From an uncultured Poribacteria bacterium (GTDB lineage: Bacteria; Poribacteria; WGA-4E; WGA-3G), in assembly GCA_951812525.1 (NCBI GenBank), contig OX638316.1:3714506-3778505 (forward strand): DNA of 64,000 nucleotides, in the 5' to 3' direction. The notes under the pieces were generated by a model, which saw only the letters and a list, made by a program, of their open reading frames with translations, searched no databases and was not told the origin of the DNA. The position numbers and the translations under genes were made by a program. Shown here in pieces: positions 8,499 through 17,485 of this stretch (its first letter is position 1; every line of letters begins with the position of its first letter).

Positions 8499-9476
8499 AT
8501 GCAACGAATCCTCATTGACACAGACCCGGGTGTAGACGACGCTTATGCAATTCTCCTCGCCATGCGTTCACCTGAATTACACGTCTCAGCGATAACAACT
8601 GTCTGCGGGAACGTTCCAGTCAACCAAGGTACACAGAATCTACTCACCATTCTCGGACTGCTGGACTTAAATGAGTTTCCCACGCTTGCCCAAGGCGAGG
8701 CAGCACCGCTCGAAAAACCGCTCGTAACAGCAGCACATGTTCACGGGGACGACGGGTTAGGCAATACCAGCCACCTACGAAATGCCGATGGTGGTACGCT
8801 GTATCCTTCTGCTGACACTGCCCTCGAATCAATCTCCGGTGTTGATCTCATTCTTGAGATGGCAGAGCGTTACCCGGACGAACTAATCATCGTGGCTCTC
8901 GGACCACTGACGAATATCGCAAAAGCAATCCGTAAAGACGCTGCCAAGATGCGAAAAATTCGGAAGATCATTATGATGGGTGGCGTTTTTGAGGAATACG
9001 GCAACGTCACGACAACCGCAGAATTCAATACCTTCGTCGACCCGCATGCAGCCCAAGAAGTCTTCCAATTCGGAGTCCCTGTGCAGATTGTACCTCTTGA
9101 TGCAACGCACCAGGTCGTTCTAACAGGTGAGCGGTTGCGCGTCGAGGTCGAAAGCCGAGAAGATAAAGTATCCAGGTTTCTCTGGGACGCTACACAAGCC
9201 TGCATGGAATTTTATCGTCAACACGTCGGGTTCTGGGGATTCCATATCCACGATGCACTCCCTATTGCCATGCTAACACATCCAGAGTATTTTGAAAGCG
9301 TGGATGCATACGTACAGGTCGAAACCGTGGGCAGTCTAACAAGTGGAGTGATGATTGCCGATCTGAGACCCGATCGCCAGCCGTCCAATCCAAATGCCCA
9401 AGTCTGTGTTACGGTGGCTAACGAGGCGTTTTTGGATACCTTTTTTGAACGGCTTCATGCTTCATATCACCGATAG
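8499..9476 (+). CDS. Inosine-uridine preferring nucleoside hydrolase family protein
   Basis: A 325-residue cytosolic nucleoside hydrolase that cleaves the N-glycosidic bond of ribonucleosides to base and ribose (IunH/Rih family). The N-terminal calcium-binding motif DTDPGVDDAYAILLAM is intact. The family segments ALGPLTNIAKAI, KIIMMGGVFEEYGNVT and AEFNTFVDPHAA, and the distal His/Asp pair in FHIHDALPIA, are all present. No signal peptide. A GAGGG ribosome site precedes the ATG by 7 bases. It is transcribed alone, and its 3' end overlaps the convergent beta-helix gene by 59 bases. Base preference cannot be read from the sequence. Confidence 0.95.
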   Translation: MQRILIDTDPGVDDAYAILLAMRSPELHVSAITTVCGNVPVNQGTQNLLTILGLLDLNEFPTLAQGEAAPLEKPLVTAAHVHGDDGLGNTSHLRNADGGTLYPSADTALESISGVDLILEMAERYPDELIIVALGPLTNIAKAIRKDAAKMRKIRKIIMMGGVFEEYGNVTTTAEFNTFVDPHAAQEVFQFGVPVQIVPLDATHQVVLTGERLRVEVESREDKVSRFLWDATQACMEFYRQHVGFWGFHIHDALPIAMLTHPEYFESVDAYVQVETVGSLTSGVMIADLRPDRQPSNPNAQVCVTVANEAFLDTFFERLHASYHR

Positions 9477-10740
9477 GGTATTGTGGAGACTCGCAGTTTG
9501 TAGCAACGGTGTTGTCTTTGAACACAACCTCTGGATTGGTTTTCCCACGGACTAACGCTACATTCCCATCGGTTTCAAAACAGTTATTGTAGAAACGGAT
9601 ATTACGAATCCTGTCGCTCATACAGTCAACCACAGCAGGCTCGCAGTCAGCACCTTGTGCCATATAGACTCTGTTTCTATAGAAAGTAGTGTCCGTGATA
9701 CCGCCATTAGCACCAGTCGACCAGAGATGGATGCCTCCATAACTGTTTCGCCTGCCGTCGTTCACACTCAGATTGTAGCGGATCACGTTACCATAAAAGG
9801 GACGGGCACCACAGAACTGTGCCAGTAGATACCCGGCACCATCATTGTCGTGAGAATAGTTATACTGAACGGTTGAATACGTCACACCGCCGTCTAGATC
9901 AAACCCGCCTCCATCTTTGCTGCTACCGGTGCGGTTGTGATGCGACTCATTAAACTGGATCACTACACGGTTGGCATCCCAAGCCCAAATACCGACGGGT
10001 CCTCCACCTTCATAATCGTTCAATCTCCCATTTTCGTAAGCGCAACAATGTTCAATGATCGCACCATCTATCTGTCCGAGGACGATACCGTTTCCCGAAT
10101 GACTGCCTTTGCCGGGGATTCCGGTGTTCCTATAAACACTACAGTTGCCAACATAAAAATCAGCGTGTGCGTAGCCAGACTGTTCAGGGTTCCAAGCTCC
10201 GATACAACTGATACCGGCGTCGCCGTTATCGTGGCTTGTGGTGTCTGTAATTCTGACATCGCGAAACCCGCTCCAACTGCTATCCGTCGGCTCTGCCGTG
10301 AAGTTAATCCCGGATTGCCTGAAACCGCTGACCGTTACTTGATGAATCCGAATGTCCGCAAACTTGACATCTCCGGGTAAGGTATTGATGAACAAAATGC
10401 CGGAGCAGGTATTCTTGAATACGCCAGTGCCGATAAAGTTCAGATCCCGTAGATGGACACCGCCCCTGTTTTCCGCCAAGAAACCAGAGCCAGCACCCGC
10501 ATCAATAGTCGCACGACCTTCGCCATAAGAGCCGATTGTTACAACCCCCGAAGTCTGTCTATGATGCTTCTTAGCATCGGCAAGACACAGGTTACCAACG
10601 AAAATCTGATTCCCTTGAAACCAGACCGAATCCCCCGGTAACAATTCGGTAGCATTCACCCGTTCAATACTTCGCCACGGTCGCGTTTCGGACAAACCCG
10701 AATTAGCATCGTCTCCGAGTAAACTGACATAGTAATCCAT
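9418..10740 (-). CDS. Right-handed parallel beta-helix protein (pectate-lyase-like fold)
   Basis: A 440-residue protein with the DUF1565-like start YYVSLLGDDANSGLSETRPW, followed by about ten coils of beta-helix repeats marked by NGIVLGQIDGAIIEHCCAYENG and VIQFNESHHN-type strands with Asn/His ladders. Such proteins bind or cleave polysaccharides. There is no signal peptide, unusual for a carbohydrate-active beta-helix, so either the protein is cytoplasmic or its true start is altered. The last 20 or so codons overlap the convergent nucleoside hydrolase. No catalytic residues of a known lyase class can be assigned. Confidence 0.8.
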   Translation of the reverse strand: MDYYVSLLGDDANSGLSETRPWRSIERVNATELLPGDSVWFQGNQIFVGNLCLADAKKHHRQTSGVVTIGSYGEGRATIDAGAGSGFLAENRGGVHLRDLNFIGTGVFKNTCSGILFINTLPGDVKFADIRIHQVTVSGFRQSGINFTAEPTDSSWSGFRDVRITDTTSHDNGDAGISCIGAWNPEQSGYAHADFYVGNCSVYRNTGIPGKGSHSGNGIVLGQIDGAIIEHCCAYENGRLNDYEGGGPVGIWAWDANRVVIQFNESHHNRTGSSKDGGGFDLDGGVTYSTVQYNYSHDNDGAGYLLAQFCGARPFYGNVIRYNLSVNDGRRNSYGGIHLWSTGANGGITDTTFYRNRVYMAQGADCEPAVVDCMSDRIRNIRFYNNCFETDGNVALVRGKTNPEVVFKDNTVATNCESPQYPIGDMKHEAVQKRYPKTPR

Positions 10741-10941
10741 AGTCTATGATCACGCTACCTCGAAACACGAGTCGCATAAGATAAATGAAGGTGGTTCATT
10801 ATTCACAGGGGTTTTGTACCGCAAACTGTTAGTTAGCGGGGTGCCAGACACAATATAGTAGATGGTGCCATATACAAGACACAATCTAACAGATTGTGCT
10901 ACAAGTTGCTCTTAAACCTAACAGCTGAGGGCTTCCGTCCA
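10741..10941. repeat. Intergenic region with an ACAATCT palindrome
   Basis: About 200 non-coding bases between the beta-helix and lipoprotein genes. A short perfect inverted repeat at about 10879-10903 (ACAATCT arms around AAC, ending TGTGCTAC) belongs to the same GTAGC-led palindrome family found at 55275-55300. Nothing else is recognised. Confidence 0.55.
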
Positions 10942-11463
10942 CTAAAACGTATTTATGCCACCGAGGGGATGATTGGGAATATAGCGTAGATCGTTGTACG
11001 GATCGCGCTGGAGCATTAAAGGCACATCCAATTTCGGGAGTTTCAACTCCGCAAATTTAACCCGTTGCGTATCTGTAAGTTCCGAGGCGACTTCCCCGAC
11101 CAATTTCTGAATTTCTTTGAGATAAGTCTCGCGCTGCCTCAGAAACTTTCGTGCCTCATCTCTGAAAGCATTCAAATCCCGACGCGCCCGCATATCCATA
11201 AATCCGCTCTCATATCGATCGTAGTACCGATCTGTTATGCCCGCGCGAAACACCTGATAATCCGCCTCCAACTGCTTCTTCTCAAAGTCGTAGTCCTCAA
11301 CAATGTCGCGGATCAGTTTCAGTTTCGGATGAATAGTCTGCTGTTGTGTCGTTGTAAGTTGCAGGACAGCCGAACTTTTGGAGACGTCAAGTAGTTTAGG
11401 TCCTCCACATGCTTGCAACAGACCACAGAGCAGTAGAATGAGCAACATTCGTGTGTTTCCCAT
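10942..11463 (-). CDS. Lipoprotein, periplasmic helical (Spy/CpxP-like architecture)
   Basis: A 173-residue lipoprotein: the signal peptide MGNTRMLLILLLCGLLQACG has a lipobox with cysteine at 19. The mature part is highly helical and charged, with an LTTTQQQTIHPKLKLI-type segment and a later LTDTQRVKFAELKLP segment, the LTxxQ pattern of Spy/CpxP-like periplasmic stress proteins. The similarity is structural rather than strong in sequence, so the function is tentative. AAGGAG lies 8 bases upstream of the ATG. It sits 40 bases downstream of the M32 carboxypeptidase gene on the same strand. Confidence 0.72.
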   Translation of the reverse strand: MGNTRMLLILLLCGLLQACGGPKLLDVSKSSAVLQLTTTQQQTIHPKLKLIRDIVEDYDFEKKQLEADYQVFRAGITDRYYDRYESGFMDMRARRDLNAFRDEARKFLRQRETYLKEIQKLVGEVASELTDTQRVKFAELKLPKLDVPLMLQRDPYNDLRYIPNHPLGGINTF

Positions 11464-11503
11464 GATTTAGTCTCCTTATAGACGTAGACGTACTATCCAA
11501 ACA

Positions 11504-13015
11504 TTAATTCCCTAAGTTGTACAATTCACCATACTTCGTTCGCAGGTACGCCATATACGGTTCAATGGACAAAGGGCTTCCGGTTGCGCGTTCAACAATT
11601 TCTGGTGCTGTGTATTTCGATCCGTACTGGTAAAGATTATCCTTCAACCAGGTGTGAAGTGTGTCGAATGTGCCGTTTTCAATTTCAGAAGGAATTTCGG
11701 GTGCTGCTTCGAGAGCCGTCGCGAAAAATTGCGCACCCAAGATGTTACCCAATGTGTAGCCTTGAAATCCGCCACCAATCAGGCTGTAATACCAGTGGAC
11801 ATCTTGCAAAACACCGTCCTTATCATCTGGCGGCACGATTCCGAAATCTGCTTGAAACCGTTCACGCCACGCCTCAGGCAGGTCTCGAATCTCAAGTTTA
11901 CCTTCCAACATTTGCAACTCAAAATCGAAACGCAACATGACGTGGAGGTTGTATGTTACCTCGTCGGCGTTCGTTCGGATGAGAGAGCGTTCTACTTTGT
12001 TAATTGCCCGATAAAACGCATCTAACGGGACAGAACCGAGTTGCTCAGGGAATGCCTTTTGAAGCTGCGGGTAGTAGTGGGTCCAAAATCCCTTGCTTCT
12101 TCCAACGATATTTTCCCAGAGTCTCGACTGACTTTCGTGGACTCCGGCGGAAGTCCCACCGGCGAGAGGTGTCCCTTCAAAGTCCATGCGAATGCCCTGT
12201 TCATAAAGCGCATGTCCCGTTTCGTGTAGTGTGCTAAACAACGCATCGCCAAGGAAATTCTCCTTTGTCCGAGTCGTGATCCGCACATCGCCGAGTGAAA
12301 ACTTCGTCATAAAAGGATGATGCGTCTTATCCTGCCGTCCACGATTCATATCATAGCCGAACTGCTTAGCGACTTCTAAACCAAAAGTGAGTTGATCGGC
12401 TTCAGGAAAATACTGATGTAGGCACGAATCGTCTGCGGGTGTTTGTGATGTGATGGTAGAAACAAGCGGAACGAGTGCTTCACGCAGTTCAGCGAACACA
12501 CGACTGACCTCTGATGCCTTCATCCCGTAATCGCTTGATTCGATAAATGGGTCTGCTATATGTTCATAACCCGGGAAAAATTCTGCTGCCTGTCTGCTGT
12601 AATCTAATGTTTTCTCAAGATACGGACGTACCCGTTCAAAGTCATTCGCCGGGCGCGCCTCCGTCCATACCTGATAGGATTCGGAAGTGTGGCTCGTTAC
12701 TTCCGCCAGAAATGTGGACGGTATTTTAGTGGCGCGCTCATAATCGCGTCGCGTTACGCGGAGCATGCTCGCCTCGTCAGAATCGTAGTCAAGGCTCTCC
12801 TCGTATGGCACCAGTTCGTCCAGCAGTTTCCCAACAGCCGGATCTACGAATTTTTCGTGTGACAAGCGACTGAGCGTTGCCATCTGACGACCTCTCGCTG
12901 CCGCACCACCCGGTGGCATATATGTAGACTGATCCCAATAGAGCAATCCAGCAGCCGACGATATATCGTTCACCTCAAGCATCCGGGTTTTAAGTTTCTG
13001 AAATTTGGCTTCCAC
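11504..13015 (-). CDS. M32 family metallocarboxypeptidase
   Basis: A 503-residue zinc carboxypeptidase of the thermostable carboxypeptidase Taq (M32) family, which removes C-terminal residues from peptides in the cytoplasm. The zinc motif HETGH is at residues 264-268, and the third ligand is Glu294 in GVHESQSRLWEN. The N-terminal LLYWDQSTYMPPGG and the C-terminal GYTLGNILGAQ motifs are also typical, and the length matches the family (about 500). The start is GTG with a GGAG ribosome site 7 bases upstream. Confidence 0.96.
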   Translation of the reverse strand: MEAKFQKLKTRMLEVNDISSAAGLLYWDQSTYMPPGGAAARGRQMATLSRLSHEKFVDPAVGKLLDELVPYEESLDYDSDEASMLRVTRRDYERATKIPSTFLAEVTSHTSESYQVWTEARPANDFERVRPYLEKTLDYSRQAAEFFPGYEHIADPFIESSDYGMKASEVSRVFAELREALVPLVSTITSQTPADDSCLHQYFPEADQLTFGLEVAKQFGYDMNRGRQDKTHHPFMTKFSLGDVRITTRTKENFLGDALFSTLHETGHALYEQGIRMDFEGTPLAGGTSAGVHESQSRLWENIVGRSKGFWTHYYPQLQKAFPEQLGSVPLDAFYRAINKVERSLIRTNADEVTYNLHVMLRFDFELQMLEGKLEIRDLPEAWRERFQADFGIVPPDDKDGVLQDVHWYYSLIGGGFQGYTLGNILGAQFFATALEAAPEIPSEIENGTFDTLHTWLKDNLYQYGSKYTAPEIVERATGSPLSIEPYMAYLRTKYGELYNLGN

Positions 13016-13468
13016 TATATCTCTCCTCTTTTGTATTTATGGTAAATTTTAGAATTACGTAAACATTAGGTGTCCGCGAGAATACGTCGGGATTCGGAAA
13101 TCCCTCCTACAGCAGAGCCCTGAAATGTATATGTATTTTCATAATTCATCATAATATTAACGAGCACAGGATGTATATATTTCGCAGTGCTATTATTATA
13201 GGTAGGCGATTGATTCAATTCTATCATACCCAAGTTTAAAAATCAATCCATCTATAATCTTGCCTCCCTCCGTCAACCCGCGCCTAACCGCTAACCACCC
13301 GTATACTGTAAGTGCGGTTTCTAACCGCACCAATTTTACCAACCCACCATCAAGTAACCCGTAGGTTGGGTAGAGCGCAGCGAAACCCAACACTGGATCA
13401 AATCATAGTAATCTTTGAATCCCATAAATCCTGATTCAGATAACCACCAAGAAAAAATTTGACATTTA
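13016..13468. other. Non-coding region with several palindromic repeats, left of the CRISPR leader
   Basis: AT-rich intergenic DNA upstream of the M32 gene with no convincing gene. It holds three short palindromes from families repeated through the window: a GGGATT/AAATCCC type at 13086-13110, GTGCGGTTTCTAACCGCAC at 13312-13330, and a GTAGGTTGGG...CCCAAC element at 13361-13391. A further repeated phrase (ATAAATCCTGATTCAGAT, near 13425) has relatives near 14540, 22490 and 53370. The short reading frames here have no supporting features. Confidence 0.6.
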
Positions 13469-13496
13469 TTTACATTTCTGATACACTTACTATAAT
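13469..13496 (+). promoter_or_regulatory. Candidate sigma-70-type promoter of the CRISPR leader
   Basis: TTTACA at 13469-13474 and TATAAT at 13491-13496 with a 16-base spacer, pointing to the CRISPR array that starts about 230 bases downstream with no gene between. The -10 box is perfect. Direction agrees with the array orientation deduced from the degenerate terminal repeat. Confidence 0.5.
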
Positions 13497-13497
13497 G

Positions 13498-13685
13498 AAA
13501 TCCAAACGCGACGCACCGACCCACTGCGAACGCAACCAAAAACGTCCAAGAACGCAGGCAGCGTCTCACTTCAGCGCAGTTTTCAGAAAAAAATCGCGTT
13601 TGGATCAGTGTTTATCAGGGTTCGTCGCATTTTCGAGGCAAATTTGTGTCTTAAAAAAGCCGTTGCAAAGTTCGCGTTTGGATTT
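13498..13685. repeat. Repeated CGCGTTTGGAT motif in the CRISPR leader
   Basis: AAATCCAAACGCGA at 13498-13511 is a perfect 14-base inverted copy of the motif at 13672-13685. A third copy, TCGCGTTTGGAT, lies at 13594-13605 in the same direction as the 13672 copy. The three copies fill the leader region just before the first CRISPR repeat. Confidence 0.7.
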
Positions 13686-13728
13686 TGGCGTACGGAGCCC
13701 CGTGACCACTGGGTGCAAAAGGGGTGTT

Positions 13729-14430
13729 CTTGCAACACACTATCCCGTTTGAAGGGAATTGAAACTTTTGCCAGATATTGCTTGAATTTTTTCCTCAAGT
13801 TTTGCTTGCAACACACTATCCCGTTTGAAGGGAATTGAAACACTCCCTCACGCTTCAAATAGGCATCCAGGAGAGAAGTACTTGCAACACACTATCCCGT
13901 TTGAAGGGAATTGAAACTGTTGTCATACTCATGTCGTTTTCTCCTTTTAGTTCTACTTGCAACACACTATCCCGTTTGAAGGGAATTGAAACTTTATAAT
14001 GGCGTTGCGCGCCACCAGAATCCCATTTCTCTTGCAACACACTATCCCGTTTGAAGGGAATTGAAACTTCTCTCACTAACCTTTTTCCTGCTCTGTTTTT
14101 TTATCCTTGCAACACACTATCCCGTTTGAAGGGAATTGAAACGCTCCAATAGCGGTAAGGCTTAGCAGTACCATAAAAACTTGCAACACACTATCCCGTT
14201 TGAAGGGAATTGAAACTTTCGTCCAAATTGCTAAATAGCTCGACGGGTGTTCTTGCAACACACTATCCCGTTTGAAGGGAATTGAAACGTTTGAATTAGA
14301 CCATGAGCGACATTCCCGGAACACTTGCAACACACTATCCCGTTTGAAGGGAATTGAAACATCTTCTTATACCGCTCCCCCTTCTCCTCAACCTGCTTGC
14401 AACACACTATCCCGTTTGAAGGGAATGAAT
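13729..14430 (+). CRISPR. Orphan CRISPR array, 10 repeats and 9 spacers
   Basis: Nine identical 37-base repeats (beginning CTTGCAACACAC, ending AATTGAAAC) start at 13729, 13805, 13881, 13956, 14031, 14106, 14180, 14252 and 14324. A tenth, truncated repeat starts at 14396 and diverges after GGGAAT. Spacers are 39, 39, 38, 38, 38, 37, 35, 35 and 35 bases and all differ. The terminal ATTGAAAC matches the 8-base crRNA 5' handle of many type I and III systems. This, plus the decayed last repeat, indicates transcription left to right with the leader on the left. No cas gene lies in the window: the neighbours are an M32 peptidase and pstS, so the effector must be encoded elsewhere. Confidence 0.97.
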
Positions 14431-14451
14431 TAGCAATTAGCACGCTTGGAC

Positions 14452-14506
14452 AAAAAAAGAGAACCGGATAGGGCACCACACAACCCCATCCCGTTCTCTC
14501 TTTTCC
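14452..14506. terminator. Hairpin with T-rich tail after the CRISPR array
   Basis: Left arm GAGAACCGGATAGGG (from 14459) pairs with CCCATCCCGTTCTC (about 14486-14499) with one mismatch and one bulge, loop about 11 bases. It is preceded by A7 and followed by TCTCTTTT. The arrangement fits an intrinsic terminator closing CRISPR transcription, possibly bidirectional. Confidence 0.55.
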
Positions 14507-14600
14507 TTCCGTTACCTAATCCCACAGTCCTTGAACCCCATAAATCCCAGTTCAAACAACGCATCGCTGACTGCCAAATTACAAAAATTCCGATTATGTC

Positions 14601-14629
14601 TTATTTTCGTAACAATTAAATGTTATAAT
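14601..14629 (+). promoter_or_regulatory. Candidate promoter of the pst locus with overlapping inverted repeat
   Basis: A perfect TATAAT at 14624-14629 lies 30 bases before pstS, with a weak -35 (TTATTT, 14601-14606) at 17-base spacing. TAACA at 14610-14614 and TGTTA at 14621-14625 form an inverted repeat touching the -10 box, a possible operator. A weak -35 next to a putative activator site would suit PhoB-type control; no canonical Pho box is evident. Confidence 0.4.
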
Positions 14630-14658
14630 TTACGACAGAATCCAGCAGGAAAGGCAGA

Positions 14659-15582
14659 TTGATGCAAAAAAACAATCGGGTAGCGTCCGCGACCATAAGT
14701 ATTTTATTACTCTTGGCATCTAGTTTTCTTATTAGTGGTTGTTCACCCAAGGATAGCGAAGGTGGTGCAAGTAAAGAGGCTCCACAAGTCACCATCAAAA
14801 ATAAAGGTTCGGACACAATGGTGAATTTGGCGCAGGCGTGGGCGGAACAATACGTGGATGTCACCAGTAAGGCATCGGTAGAAGTATCAGGCGGCGGTTC
14901 AGGGACAGGCGTTGCCGCACTCATCAACGGCACCGTCGATATCGCCAACTGTAGTCGCCAGATTAAGCCAAAAGAATTAGAACTCGCAGCACAAAATACA
15001 GGAAAAGTACCTCAGGAATTTATTGTCGGATACGATGCCCTCGCAGTTTATGTCCATCAGGATGCCCCTATCGATAAAATCACCATCCCGCAACTCGCCG
15101 AGATTTATGGTCAGAACGGCACAATAACCAAATGGAACCATCTTAATATCACACATAGCGACTGTCCGAGTGACATAATTATTCGCATCAGTCGGCAATC
15201 TAATTCCGGGACCTACTTCTATTTCCGAGAGGCACTTCTGGGGACAAATCGAGACTTTCGCATCGGCTCACTGGATTTGCACGGCTCTAAAGATGTCGTA
15301 GAAGTTATCGGGAGAACACCGTGTGCCATCGGCTATAGCGGAATGGGATACGCAACCTCGCACGTGAAAATGTTAGAAGTTGCCGTTGATGCCAATTCGC
15401 CTTATTACCCACCGACGCTTGATAATGTCCTCGCCAAAACCTATCCAATCGCCCGTCCACTGTACATGTACTCCCTCGGTGAACCTACAGGAGAAATTAA
15501 AGTCTATCTCGATTGGATCTTGTCCCCAGAAGGTCAAAAAATTGTTGAGAAACTCGGTTTCGTGCCGTTAGAAAACAACTAA
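14659..15582 (+). CDS. pstS: Phosphate ABC transporter substrate-binding lipoprotein PstS
   Basis: A 307-residue phosphate-binding protein that captures phosphate outside the inner membrane for PstCA. The signal peptide ends in the lipobox LISGC (cysteine near residue 28), so it is a lipoprotein. KGSDTMVNLAQAW, EVSGGGSGTGVAALINGTVDIANCSR and SRQSNSGTYFYFRE are the phosphate-loop segments of the PstS family (the last in the typical R-x-SGT form). First gene of the pst locus; pstC follows after 5 bases. Confidence 0.95.
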   Translation: MMQKNNRVASATISILLLLASSFLISGCSPKDSEGGASKEAPQVTIKNKGSDTMVNLAQAWAEQYVDVTSKASVEVSGGGSGTGVAALINGTVDIANCSRQIKPKELELAAQNTGKVPQEFIVGYDALAVYVHQDAPIDKITIPQLAEIYGQNGTITKWNHLNITHSDCPSDIIIRISRQSNSGTYFYFREALLGTNRDFRIGSLDLHGSKDVVEVIGRTPCAIGYSGMGYATSHVKMLEVAVDANSPYYPPTLDNVLAKTYPIARPLYMYSLGEPTGEIKVYLDWILSPEGQKIVEKLGFVPLENN

Positions 15583-15587
15583 GGTAT

Positions 15588-16493
15588 ATGAACATTCTAC
15601 GCAAAAAAAGTGAAGCAAATCTGCCATTTTCCGAAACAGTCATTGAAACATTTATCCGTCTCTGTGGCATTAGTTCAATTATCTTTGTATTCGGTATCTT
15701 TTTCTTTGTATTTCGGGAAGGCGCAGGTTTCCTTTTCAACGGTTTAGATTTAAAGGAGTTCCTGACAAGTGTAGAATGGCAACCGACCTCGCTCAATAAC
15801 AAGAGATACGGCGCGTTCGCACTAATCGTCGGCACTTTTAGTGTTACTGTCTTAGCGATGTGTATTGCCGTTCCGTTTGGACTCGGCGCAGCGATCTTCG
15901 TCTCAGAATTCTGTAGCCCGAAACTCAGAGAGACATTTAAGATTGTTATCGAGCTTCTCGCCGCTATCCCTTCCGTTGTATGGGGGTTCATCGGGTTGAC
16001 CCTGATGAATCAATTGATTATTGTTGTGTTCAATGCACCCATCGGCTTAACGATGCTAAACGGCGGTATTATGCTGGCGTTGATGAGTGTCCCTATTATT
16101 GTCTCTATAGCCGAGGACGCTCTAAAAGCCGTGCCAGATTCCTATCGCGAGGCAGCAGAAGCGTTAGGAGCAACCCGGTGGCAAGTCGTCTACCGCGTGC
16201 TTTTACCGGCAGCGAAAAACGGATTATTGGCAGCCGTGTTGCTCGGTGCAGCACGCTCCATCGGTGAGACAATGGCTGTCTTGATGGCGACTGGACACTC
16301 TGTTAACATTCCATCAGGTCCACTCTCTTGGATTCGCACACTTACAGCAACAATCGCCGCAGAATTGGGCGAAGTCGCCAGAGGCGACGAACACTACCAA
16401 GTCCTATTTATTATCGGTATCCTCCTTTTTACCATCACATTTGTAGTCAACCTCATCGCTGATTTGGTTATCAAAGGGATCCGCCAAGAATAG
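15588..16493 (+). CDS. pstC: Phosphate ABC transporter permease PstC
   Basis: A 301-residue inner-membrane permease that forms the phosphate channel with PstA. Six hydrophobic segments are visible, the first at about residues 25-45. The EAA loop PDSYREAAEALGATRWQVVYRVLLPAAKNG (about 180-205), which binds PstB, and the motif LGAARSIGETMAVLMATGHS are typical of PstC. The start codon is preceded by AAGG within the 5-base gap after pstS. Length is normal. Confidence 0.95.
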   Translation: MNILRKKSEANLPFSETVIETFIRLCGISSIIFVFGIFFFVFREGAGFLFNGLDLKEFLTSVEWQPTSLNNKRYGAFALIVGTFSVTVLAMCIAVPFGLGAAIFVSEFCSPKLRETFKIVIELLAAIPSVVWGFIGLTLMNQLIIVVFNAPIGLTMLNGGIMLALMSVPIIVSIAEDALKAVPDSYREAAEALGATRWQVVYRVLLPAAKNGLLAAVLLGAARSIGETMAVLMATGHSVNIPSGPLSWIRTLTATIAAELGEVARGDEHYQVLFIIGILLFTITFVVNLIADLVIKGIRQE

Positions 16494-16523
16494 ACCTATT
16501 TTTCTTAAGGACAGTCCAGAAAT

Positions 16524-17441
16524 ATGAACACTGATACGCAGACATCGCCGCAGACAATGTTTACAGAAACAGCAATCAGTCGGCAAAAACGGCACATAGA
16601 AAATGTGATGCGGGTTTTCCTTTTCGTGATAACAAGCCTGATGATTATCCCGCTACTCCTCATTATCGGTTATCTGTTCTATAAGGCACTGCCAGTACTC
16701 TCTTTAGACTTTCTCTTTACGAACCCGAAAGACAACATGCGCGCAGGCGGGCTCTGGGCTCCCTTCCTCGGAACAATCTATCTGGTCGTCGTCTCTCTAT
16801 TAGTGTCTGCCCCTATTGGCGTATTCGCCGCAGTCTATCTCAATGAGTATGCCCGTGATAATTGGTTCACACGTATCACAAATTTGGCTGTTGTTAATCT
16901 TGCTGGCGTACCGAGTATTGTCCATGCCTTATTTGGTGTAGGCGCATTTGTGCTTTTTGCAGGTTTAGGTGAATCGATACTCGCAGCGTCGCTCACCCTC
17001 GCAATCATGACGCTTCCGGTTATTATTGCAAGCACAACCGAGGCACTCAAAGCTGTACCTATGTCTTTCAGGGAGGCGTGCTGGAATCTCGGTGCTACAC
17101 GATGGCAAACAATTCGCCGTATTGTACTCCCGAACTCAATTAGCGGTATTCTAACGGGTGTAATCTTACAGGTATCCCGCGCAGCTGGTGAAACCGCACC
17201 TATCATGTTCACCGGGGCAGTCTTTTATAAAGCTATTGCAGAAGGAGACCTTTTCGCATATAATATAGTCGAACAGTGCATGGCACTCTCCCTCCATCTT
17301 TTCACAATCTCAACGCAGGTGCCGGATGTTACCGAGGGAATTCCGTATGGGACTGCAATAGTGCTTGTTGGTACTGTTCTACTCGTCAATGCAGCAGCAA
17401 TTGTGCTCAGGGTTTATCTCCGAACCCGAAAGAAATGGTAG
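16524..17441 (+). CDS. pstA: Phosphate ABC transporter permease PstA
   Basis: A 305-residue partner of PstC with six membrane helices (first about 28-50). The motifs VNLAGVPSIVHALFGVGAF, KAVPMSFREACWNLGATRWQTI and QVSRAAGETAPIMFTGAVF are the PstA family signatures. It lies 30 bases after pstC. Intact and of normal length, so a canonical PstC-PstA pair exists in addition to the third permease at 20030-20869. Confidence 0.95.
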   Translation: MNTDTQTSPQTMFTETAISRQKRHIENVMRVFLFVITSLMIIPLLLIIGYLFYKALPVLSLDFLFTNPKDNMRAGGLWAPFLGTIYLVVVSLLVSAPIGVFAAVYLNEYARDNWFTRITNLAVVNLAGVPSIVHALFGVGAFVLFAGLGESILAASLTLAIMTLPVIIASTTEALKAVPMSFREACWNLGATRWQTIRRIVLPNSISGILTGVILQVSRAAGETAPIMFTGAVFYKAIAEGDLFAYNIVEQCMALSLHLFTISTQVPDVTEGIPYGTAIVLVGTVLLVNAAAIVLRVYLRTRKKW

Positions 17442-17485
17442 GGGCTGTCTCCTGAACTCGATTTCCATTGGAAGAGACGTTCATA

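Noticed and set aside
13583-14479. Minus-strand reading frames with repeated VSIPFKRDSVLQ peptides across the CRISPR array
   Set aside because: They are translations of the 37-base CRISPR repeat and not genes; the repeat/spacer structure explains them completely.
13016-14658. cas genes next to the CRISPR array
   Set aside because: No cas1, cas2, cas6 or effector-like protein is encoded on either side; the nearest genes are an M32 peptidase and pstS.
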